Below, piece by piece: positions 52,218-58,158 of a stretch of 58,158 nt of DNA. The stretch covers positions 1 through 58,158 of the forward strand of contig NZ_JAGGKC010000025.1 in assembly GCF_017873395.1 (NCBI RefSeq), given 5' to 3'. Positions within the stretch are counted from its first letter, which is position 1. Every line of letters begins with the position of its first letter. Under the pieces are notes generated by a model. That model was not told where the DNA came from. It did no database searches and saw nothing but the letters and a program-made list of their open reading frames with translations. Source of the stretch: Youngiibacter multivorans (GTDB lineage: Bacteria; Bacillota; Clostridia; Clostridiales; Clostridiaceae). The position numbers and the translations under genes are program-made.

Positions 52218-53708
52218 CTAGTAGTATGTTAGGTTCCTGACCAGCGCATCCTCATTCTTCAGTTTGAACCTTTCTTTCCGCTCCTTTTCCTTGCTTAGCA
52301 GAAACTTTGTCCGTTCATAGGTCATGATCAGTTCAAAATACCGTTCCTTGATGATCCTACGCATGTCATCGATCTTAAAGATGTTGTTCTCGATGCAGTG
52401 TGCAAGGATGAGGTCGAGGTCTGCCACATCGTAGAGTTCCAGCAGTTTCAGGATTTCCCTTGCGTGGAAGTGGGGTTGGTTGGTTACACGCCTGGCCAGG
52501 GCGTAGAAAGCCGGTCCATGCGAGAATGTCGCTTCGAAGACACGCTGGATCTCTGGAATTGAACTTGGCACCCTGGAGGCGATAGCCCTGTAGTCTGTGT
52601 CATTATAGATCCGCTCGTGCCTGCCTTCGTTGGTGTCCCAAGTTCGGATTAGGTTCATCTCTTCATCGTAGATTTCCAGGAGGTATCCATAGACAATGCG
52701 TATTTTCACTTGGTGGTCGACATAGTAAACCGGCAAACTGTAGCGGTTTGTCCCCACTGTTACGTGAGAGTCGGGACTCACTATCCGCTGTTCCATCCCG
52801 ACATCCAGGACCAGCCTGGACGGAACAGGAAGGAGTGAATCCTTCTCTTCCTCGAACATTTCCTCGGGTGTCCGCCTGGTTGTCCCATGCACCTTCTGGT
52901 TCCAGATCTCCATGAATTTTCGAAGGCTGTCATTGAGGTCGTGCATATCTGCGAAATGGCTTCCCTTTACGAACTGTTCCTCTATGTACTGGTTCGGCTT
53001 CTCCACCTTGCCTTTTGTCCTAGGGCGCAGAGGTTCACAGGCATTGGGATCCGTCTTCAGGTGCATGAACAGCTTTAACGCGCTAGTGTTGAACTCCACT
53101 TCTTCGCCTTTCCTGTGGCTGGTGACTAGCGCCTTTGGGTTGTCGATGAGCAGTTCTCTGCTAACGCCACCAAGTGCCTTGAAAAGGTCCTGGATTGCCT
53201 CGTAGATACATAACCCATTGACCGCCTTGGAACAGATGGCAGCTTTCTTCCGTGAATAGCTCAGGACCATTGTAAAACAGTAAATCTTAATTTTCTTCCC
53301 ACCGACGTCCATCATATATTCTGCCCAGTCGAACTGGGCCTGGTCACCTGGCGGGGTCTCGAACCTAACGGTGGCTTTCTTACTGATGCGACCTTTCTCG
53401 GTATCCAGTGTCTGGAGGTACCGGTAGACTGGGTTGATGGTTCCGGCGTACCCGATCTTCACGAGTTCGTTGAAGATCCTGGTCCCGATGTAAGAGTATT
53501 CACTATCGAGGTACCAGAGCCTGATGATGTCCTTGTAATCGTCCACCTTGGTCGGACTTCTTTCCCGCCTGTATACAGGTTCGACCTCCAAAGCGAGAAG
53601 CTTCTTCACTGTGTTCTTCGACATCTTCAGTTCTCTTGCAATCTGTTTCTTGGACACCCCCTTGTCATACATTTTTTTCACTGCGTTCCAGTCCTGCATG
53701 TCCTTCAC
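52218..53708 (-). CDS. istA: IS21 transposase IstA
   Basis: 496 residues. N-terminal HTH (GVSKKQIARELKMSKNTVKK), DDE core with Asp in QAQFDWAEYMM, Asp in ELLIDNPKALV and Glu in TKGKVEKPNQYIEEQF, then a C-terminal beta-barrel. GTG 53708 lies 7 nt after GGAGG; an in-frame ATG at 53699 is less well placed. It appears intact. Confidence 0.95.
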   Translation of the reverse strand: MKDMQDWNAVKKMYDKGVSKKQIARELKMSKNTVKKLLALEVEPVYRRERSPTKVDDYKDIIRLWYLDSEYSYIGTRIFNELVKIGYAGTINPVYRYLQTLDTEKGRISKKATVRFETPPGDQAQFDWAEYMMDVGGKKIKIYCFTMVLSYSRKKAAICSKAVNGLCIYEAIQDLFKALGGVSRELLIDNPKALVTSHRKGEEVEFNTSALKLFMHLKTDPNACEPLRPRTKGKVEKPNQYIEEQFVKGSHFADMHDLNDSLRKFMEIWNQKVHGTTRRTPEEMFEEEKDSLLPVPSRLVLDVGMEQRIVSPDSHVTVGTNRYSLPVYYVDHQVKIRIVYGYLLEIYDEEMNLIRTWDTNEGRHERIYNDTDYRAIASRVPSSIPEIQRVFEATFSHGPAFYALARRVTNQPHFHAREILKLLELYDVADLDLILAHCIENNIFKIDDMRRIIKERYFELIMTYERTKFLLSKEKERKERFKLKNEDALVRNLTYY

Positions 53709-53818
53709 CTGCTGTCCTCCTTAGGCTGCTATTTACAACATCCTAAGGATATTATCATTTCAGTAGGGGGGTCAACTTTCAGCGTAAAAAGGGGGTCAAT
53801 ATTCAGTGTAAATCAATA

Positions 53819-53972
53819 ACTGATTCCTCAGGAATATAACCATCTCGGGAAACTGATTTTTAAACTCATCATGTACAGCACTTTCCAGCTGGACTTTCTG
53901 CTTTTTCTCGCGTAATCGGTAAATATCTTCTCCAAAGGGCTCATATTCTGCCTTGGTGTTAATGCTGACTTC
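53819..53972 (-). pseudogene. Serine recombinase, internal part (upstream of IS21 insertion)
   Basis: Minus-strand frame EVSINTKAEYEPFGEDIYRL, then REKKQKVQLESAVHDEFKNQ, as in the coiled-coil region of large serine recombinases. Its N-terminal side is cut at about 53973 by the end of another element. The right ACTGAT duplication of IS21 is at 53819-53824. Confidence 0.7.
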
Positions 53973-54021
53973 TGTTGTCCAAAACCTGATGTGTTTTCTT
54001 GTCCAAGATTTGCTTTGGTTA

Positions 54022-54050
54022 ATGGCAGGCTGAGTTGATCAGCCTGCCAT
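54022..54050. terminator. Hairpin after the ATPase C-terminal remnant
   Basis: Perfect 12-bp stem ATGGCAGGCTGA / TCAGCCTGCCAT with a 5-nt loop, just after the minus-strand stop near 54059. Confidence 0.65.
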
Positions 54051-54057
54051 CCTTTAT

Positions 54058-54165
54058 GTCAATTCTCCATTGATTACCAATTTCACCATATGGTCATCAA
54101 TTATTCTTCTGCCGTTCTGGCAACCGTAAATCAGTGAACTGGTACAAACCTTGATTATTACGCGC
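54058..54165 (-). pseudogene. ExeA-type ATPase, C-terminal remnant
   Basis: Minus-strand frame KVCTSSLIYGCQNGRRIIDD, then HMVKLVINGELT and stop. This is the normal C-terminus of the ExeA-like transposition ATPases. The ATPase at 56614-57450 lacks this end, but both contain KVC, so the pieces do not join simply. Confidence 0.6.
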
Positions 54166-54329
54166 TTTCGATACCCCCGATACTCGTTTAAAGACCGCCA
54201 GTATTTTTAATGGAGTCCGTTTTGTATTTCATTGATACTCAATTGAAGTCCGGCAATATATCTAATAAGTCCACCTATCTATAGAATGAAGTTGTAGCTC
54301 ATAGCTACAAAATAGAGAGGAGGCTTATT

Positions 54330-55895
54330 ATGGCCACTAAAATCAAAGTCAAACTCATTCTGGAACTTCGGGCTTCACTAATGTCCAGGAATGCAATCGC
54401 ACAGCTACGCGGGATGTCCCGAAACTCTGTCACTTCTGTCTTTCGTATTGCGGACCAAATGGGAATTGCTTATTCAGACGTAAAGGATAAGAGCCCTGAT
54501 GAGGTCTACAAGTTGTTCTTTCCTGACAAGCATGCTGTAGAATCTCTCTATCAAGCCCCTGACTATGAGTACGTCCATTCAGAGCTTAAGAAGGTGGGAG
54601 TCACCCTAAAGCTACTATGGAAAGAGTACCTAGATACCTGTAGCGCTGTTGTAACTATGCCAATGGGATACACAAAGTACTGCAGAGGTTATCAAGACCA
54701 CACTGTATCCAACAAATTGACAAACCATCTCGAACATAGGCCTGGAGTTAAGGCGGAGGTTGATTGGTCAGGGCCTACCATGTCCTATACAGACATGCAA
54801 ACTGGAGAGGTTATCACTGCCTATCTCTTCGTGGGAACCTTGCCCTACAGCCAGTACTCTTACGTTGAGCCTTGTCTAGACATGAAGCAGAATACATGGT
54901 TAAGGTGCCATGTCCACATGTATGAATACTTTAATGGTGTTCCGATAAGAACCGTATGTGATAACCTCAAGACTGCTGTGATTAAACACCCAAAAGAAGG
55001 AGACATCATACTCAATGATGAGTACGAAGCATTGGCGCAGCATTACGTAACTGCAGTAATGCCGACAGGTGTTAGAAAACCAAAACAAAAATCTTCTGTC
55101 GAAGGAACCGTTGGTAAAATCGCAACAGCCATTATCGCAAGACTAAGGAATAGAAGATTTGCATCCTTCAATGAACTGAAACTTGGAGTTAGCGATGCAC
55201 TTGATGATTTCAATAAGGCACCATTCCAGATTCGTGAAGGCAGCAGGTTTGAAATATTTGATGGTGAAGAGCGTCAGTACCTACATTCATTGCCAGAGAT
55301 CCCATACGAGATAGCAGATTGGTTCTATCAGCGATCCATTGGCCTTGACTCCCACATTGTGTTGGCCAAGAATAGGTATTCCTGTCCTCATCAATATATG
55401 GGGAAAAAGGTGGATGTCAGAGTATCCGAGAATTTTGTGGAAATATACTATATGGACCAGAGAATAACAACACATAAGAAGTTTCCTGGTTACTTAACTA
55501 ACAGATATTCCACGCATGAAGAGGATATGCCCGACCATTTCAACAAGCCAGAATGGGATGACACACGAATCGTACATTGGGCTTATTCAATCGGCAAACA
55601 TACCGGTGAAGTCATTGAAAGGATATTCTCCAATGTGAAAATAAAAGAACAGGGATATAACCCATCCCTGTCCGTCTTACGCCTTAGCAAAACTTATTCG
55701 GAGGCTCGTCTCGAAACCGCCTGCGAATTAGCCCTGACAAAAGTCAATGTGCCTCGGTACCATCATCTTAAAACAATCCTAGCCTCCAATCAAGACCAAG
55801 TATTCTTAGGGAACAAGCAAAAGCAATCAACACCCACAAGAGATGGTGAAGGCTATGTTCGCGGCCCTGAATACTATGGAGGTAAGATAAGATGA
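54330..55895 (+). CDS. istA: IS21-family transposase IstA (element 2)
   Basis: 521 residues: N-terminal HTH (SRNAIAQLRGMSRNSVTSVF), DDE residues in KAEVDWSGP, RTVCDNLKTAV and KSSVEGTVGK, and a C-terminal beta-rich part. GAGAGGAGG precedes ATG 54330. It overlaps istB by 4 nt. Appears intact. Confidence 0.93.
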   Translation: MATKIKVKLILELRASLMSRNAIAQLRGMSRNSVTSVFRIADQMGIAYSDVKDKSPDEVYKLFFPDKHAVESLYQAPDYEYVHSELKKVGVTLKLLWKEYLDTCSAVVTMPMGYTKYCRGYQDHTVSNKLTNHLEHRPGVKAEVDWSGPTMSYTDMQTGEVITAYLFVGTLPYSQYSYVEPCLDMKQNTWLRCHVHMYEYFNGVPIRTVCDNLKTAVIKHPKEGDIILNDEYEALAQHYVTAVMPTGVRKPKQKSSVEGTVGKIATAIIARLRNRRFASFNELKLGVSDALDDFNKAPFQIREGSRFEIFDGEERQYLHSLPEIPYEIADWFYQRSIGLDSHIVLAKNRYSCPHQYMGKKVDVRVSENFVEIYYMDQRITTHKKFPGYLTNRYSTHEEDMPDHFNKPEWDDTRIVHWAYSIGKHTGEVIERIFSNVKIKEQGYNPSLSVLRLSKTYSEARLETACELALTKVNVPRYHHLKTILASNQDQVFLGNKQKQSTPTRDGEGYVRGPEYYGGKIR

Positions 55896-56632
55896 TACAC
55901 GATGAAACAAGACGCAAGCTCAGAGCACTGAAATTAGACGAGCTGGTAGAGTATCTGGATATGCACATTACGGAATCGGATAAGCTTGGACTTTCTTTCG
56001 ATGAAAAACTCCAGCTAATGATCGACTATCTGTATCAGGCTAAATTCAACACTAAAACTGAGCACCTCATTAAATTGTCAAAATTTAGACTGCCACGGGC
56101 TGAGTTGAACGATATCCACTACGTGCAACGAGGAATAGACAAGCTTAAGATGCTTGAAGTCGGAACTTGTTCGTTTATGCATGATTACCAGAATATAGTA
56201 TTCCAAGGCTTCACGGGATCGGGTAAAACATACCTGGCTTGCGCTATAGGAAAGCAAGCATGCAAACAACAGTATAGAACCCGATATATCCGAGTTCCAG
56301 ATCTTCTCATGGAGTATGACGAATACAGACTACTACCTAAAGGTAAACAAAAACTCTTAAAGAAATACTCTGCATACCAACTCCTGATTCTAGATGAATG
56401 GCTTCTTGAGGAGATATCAGATGAAGAAAGATACTTCCTATTTGAGTTACTTGAGCGCCGTTACGGCGCTGCTTCCAACATCTTCTGTACCCAGTTCAGA
56501 AAAGATGACTGGCATGGAAGATTGGGCGGAGGTACACCGGCCGATGCGATCATGGACCGGATTGTGCATGATTCAATCTACATTGAGACCGGGAGTCTCA
56601 ATATGAGGGAATTTTACTCATCCCGGAGATGA
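55892..56632 (+). CDS. istB: IS21 helper ATPase IstB (element 2)
   Basis: 246 residues; Walker A GFTGSGKTYLA, Walker B LLILDEW, and the C-terminal RIVHDSIYIETGSLNMREFY typical of IstB. Start ATG 55892 overlaps the istA stop. Its 3' end overlaps, on the opposite strand, the tail of the ATPase reading frame. Confidence 0.94.
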   Translation: MIHDETRRKLRALKLDELVEYLDMHITESDKLGLSFDEKLQLMIDYLYQAKFNTKTEHLIKLSKFRLPRAELNDIHYVQRGIDKLKMLEVGTCSFMHDYQNIVFQGFTGSGKTYLACAIGKQACKQQYRTRYIRVPDLLMEYDEYRLLPKGKQKLLKKYSAYQLLILDEWLLEEISDEERYFLFELLERRYGAASNIFCTQFRKDDWHGRLGGGTPADAIMDRIVHDSIYIETGSLNMREFYSSRR

Positions 56633-57450
56633 TGCATTAACTCGGACTCGGATTGAGTACTAGCGGACTTCAAAGAAATACTACCGGTACGGGTCTTCGA
56701 CCCTACCGGTATCCCTGACGTGAAATAATCACAAACCTTATTAATCAGCCTGGCAGCACCTCCTGAGTATCGGTATATGGCCTCAATTGCCTCATCTGAG
56801 AATATTTCATGCTCTCTGCCAGCATATGTCAGGTGCCGCTTGATGTATGCCACTACCTCTGACTTGTCGTACTGGTTAAGCTTGTACTGCATATCGATTC
56901 GTTGCCTTATGGCTGTGTATGTCTGAAGCTGAAGCTTCTCCCACAGTTCGGTTTGACCAACCAGGATCAGAGCCATAGGGCTCTCAGCATCCATCTTGAA
57001 GTTGAGCAGGAACCGTACTTCCTCAAGCATCTCCTTGTTAAGCAGATGCGCCTCGTCAACCACAACGACAGGTCTCTTCTTGTGCAGCCCCTTCATCAGC
57101 TCGATTTCCTTGTGCAGAAGCCTTTTTGCATCGCCTCTGTAGAACTTTGACTCGCTTCCCAACTGTTCCAGCATGCCTTTGTAGAAGTGTCTTGGAGTCA
57201 GTTTGGAGTCCGCAAGGTACATTAGCGTGTACTTCTGAGGATCCAAGGAATTCTTGAATCTCCTGATTGTAGTTGTTTTTCCGGTACCGCATTCTCCCGT
57301 AACAACACAGAAAAGCTGTCGTTCAGCTACGTATGCAAGCCGACCCAAAGCCTCTTCAAGCATGTGTGACACGTACAGGTCTTCTGCAGGCATGTCACGC
57401 GTGAATGGTGTTTTCTCGAATCCGTAGAACTCTTCAAACATCGTCGCCAC
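56614..57450 (-). CDS. ExeA/TniB-like AAA ATPase of a transposon, 3' end altered
   Basis: 278 residues: FYGFEKTPFTRDMPAEDLYV, Walker A VTGECGTGKTT, Walker B VVVVDEAHLL, sensor LVGQTEL, arginine region IRQRIDMQYKL. These ATPases help DDE transposases choose targets. After LINKVC the usual tail is replaced by about 35 residues (SGIPVGSKTRTGS...) that read through a palindrome at 56683-56710 and into the right end of IS21 element 2. The gene is therefore probably truncated. It overlaps the transposase gene by 17 nt. Confidence 0.8.
   Translation of the reverse strand: MATMFEEFYGFEKTPFTRDMPAEDLYVSHMLEEALGRLAYVAERQLFCVVTGECGTGKTTTIRRFKNSLDPQKYTLMYLADSKLTPRHFYKGMLEQLGSESKFYRGDAKRLLHKEIELMKGLHKKRPVVVVDEAHLLNKEMLEEVRFLLNFKMDAESPMALILVGQTELWEKLQLQTYTAIRQRIDMQYKLNQYDKSEVVAYIKRHLTYAGREHEIFSDEAIEAIYRYSGGAARLINKVCDYFTSGIPVGSKTRTGSISLKSASTQSESELMHHLRDE
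56683..56710. repeat. Palindrome between IS21-2 and the ATPase gene
   Basis: ACCGGTA-c-GGGTC / GACCC-TACCGGT with TTC loop: a 12-bp stem with one bulge, located in the aberrant tail of the ATPase. Confidence 0.7.
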
Positions 57451-58158
57451 CTCCAGCCGTTATACTTCTGAAGGATATGGCAGTGCTTCTCTCTTTATCC
57501 TTACGCAACTCATTTTTCCGCTGTGCGCCATTCAGCAGTCGGGACTCGATTGGCTTTAGGATAGTCAGGTGCTCAGGCACAACAGGCTTTGCACCTACTC
57601 TTTCTCCTATGGTCAGCTTCTTTGCCTTGAATGGCTTTGCACCAGGATACTCTATGGTTACCTCGAATGTGTCTGATGGGTCATAGACTACGTCTACAGT
57701 GCAGCCTACAAAGGTGACTCCAACCTCGTATTTGTCACCATTGAAGCTTATGCATCCACTCTTGTCCACCTTTCTTTCCTCTGCATGGAGGAATGCGTCT
57801 GCAATGATTTCAGGCGCTATTCTCTTTATCGGCGTACTATCAAGATTGTATGCTTGTACTGGAGTTAGCCCGTTGATTGCCGAGTGCTCCTTGTTTTGGT
57901 AACACTCCTCAAGCCATACCCAAAACAGCCTGTTCATGTTATCAAGGCTCTTGGGGCTTGGGTCAACCTGGTATTCATCCAGAAACCTGTCAATGTTCTG
58001 GTTAAAGCGTTCTATCTTCCCAGTTCCCTCCGGCGCGTATGGCTTTGCAAACATCAGCCTTACGCCTAGCTTTGCGCATGCTCTGGTCATCCATCTGGTC
58101 CTGTATTGTTTTCCATTGTCAAAATATACGGACTGTGGCAAACCATGCTTCATGACAG
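57434..58158 (-). CDS. DDE integrase-type transposase (IS481/TniA-like), truncated by the window
   Basis: About 240 C-terminal residues. The second catalytic Asp is in SVYFDNGKQYRTR and the Glu in GTGKIERFNQNIDRFL of the rve core; a Mu-type C-terminal beta-barrel (SFNGDKYEVGVTFVGCTVDV) follows. The N-terminus lies beyond the right edge. Partner of the ATPase just downstream. Confidence 0.82.
   Translation of the reverse strand, partial: VMKHGLPQSVYFDNGKQYRTRWMTRACAKLGVRLMFAKPYAPEGTGKIERFNQNIDRFLDEYQVDPSPKSLDNMNRLFWVWLEECYQNKEHSAINGLTPVQAYNLDSTPIKRIAPEIIADAFLHAEERKVDKSGCISFNGDKYEVGVTFVGCTVDVVYDPSDTFEVTIEYPGAKPFKAKKLTIGERVGAKPVVPEHLTILKPIESRLLNGAQRKNELRKDKERSTAISFRSITAGGGDDV

Larger units (their letters stand above)
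50958..53818 (-). mobile_element. IS21-family insertion sequence 1
   Basis: About 2.86 kb, with istA, istB and a third overlapping gene on the minus strand. Both ends carry repeated GACCCCC motifs (left: TTTGACCCCCTTTTAC and TCTGACCCCC; right, inverted: ATTGACCCCCTTTTTAC and GTTGACCCCC). Flanked by ACTGAT duplications and inserted in a serine recombinase gene. Confidence 0.9.
54243..56673 (+). mobile_element. IS21-family insertion sequence 2
   Basis: istA and istB on the plus strand between inverted ends TTGAAGTCCG (54243-54252) and CGGACTTCAA (56664-56673). No convincing target duplication; ATACT occurs a few bases outside both ends. Unrelated at sequence level to IS21 element 1. Confidence 0.8.
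53973..58158 (-). mobile_element. DDE-transposase/ExeA-ATPase element, carrying a second IS21 element
   Basis: The left end is inferred at 53973 (TGTTGTCC) where recombinase coding stops. Direct repeats TTGTCCAA at 53975-53982 and 53999-54006 look like transposase sites. Genes for a DDE transposase and an ExeA-type ATPase run on the minus strand at the right. The element continues beyond the window. The region between is occupied by IS21 element 2. ATPase fragments on both sides of IS21-2 overlap in sequence, so there may be parts of two copies. Confidence 0.5.

Overview
The window looks like a chromosomal segment of an anaerobic low-to-mid GC Firmicute, most likely class Clostridia. Markers for this are Rex, the NfnAB transhydrogenase, GatCAB, a T-box leader, a CIRCE-controlled groESL, a purine riboswitch, strong GGAGG ribosome sites and AGG/AGA-rich arginine usage. 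A Clostridiaceae relative is my guess; no rRNA is present to place it better.

Positions 1-43043 are mostly core chromosome: a T-box leader (minus strand) for a gene beyond the left edge; a Met/Gly-rich secreted protein with a two-component system; a cluster of DnaA boxes; a pseudouridine synthase; a SigI-C/RsgI fusion; rex; nfnAB-ogg; a MATE pump with a LysR regulator; groESL; a two-gene pilin/prepilin-peptidase unit; guaB-guaA behind a guanine riboswitch; three tandem CC/Se-family paralogues; pgi; an RsuA-type enzyme; a small RNA with two CCCCCC loops; and the run pcrA-ligA-gatCAB-hypE-like-rph-rdgB-yfcE. A small AT-rich islet at 23.5-26.3 kb holds a HEPN/zinc-ribbon protein, an XRE regulator and transposon and ATPase debris.

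Positions 43145-44369 hold 13 tRNA genes. Past them the sequence becomes an accessory island: a ribbon-helix-helix microgene, LysR and serine-recombinase fragments, then an AT-rich operon (XRE regulator, unknown 286-aa protein, DUF262 protein, DUF262-DUF1524 protein). This operon resembles a GmrSD-type DNA-targeting defence system with an unusual composition. It is followed by a DUF4238 gene broken by two in-frame TGA codons.

Positions 50.8-58.2 kb are nested mobile DNA. A serine recombinase gene is split by an IS21-family element with a 6-bp target duplication, and removing the element restores the reading frame. Its upstream part is cut by an element encoding a DDE transposase and an ExeA-type ATPase, which carries a second IS21-family element.

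The most interesting items are the 6C-like RNA outside Actinobacteria, the two-DUF262 defence operon, the SigI-C/RsgI fusion, the DnaA-box cluster away from dnaA, the CC/Se paralogue series that loses its cysteines, and the HEPN module. All calls come from reading sequence only; no database search was run.
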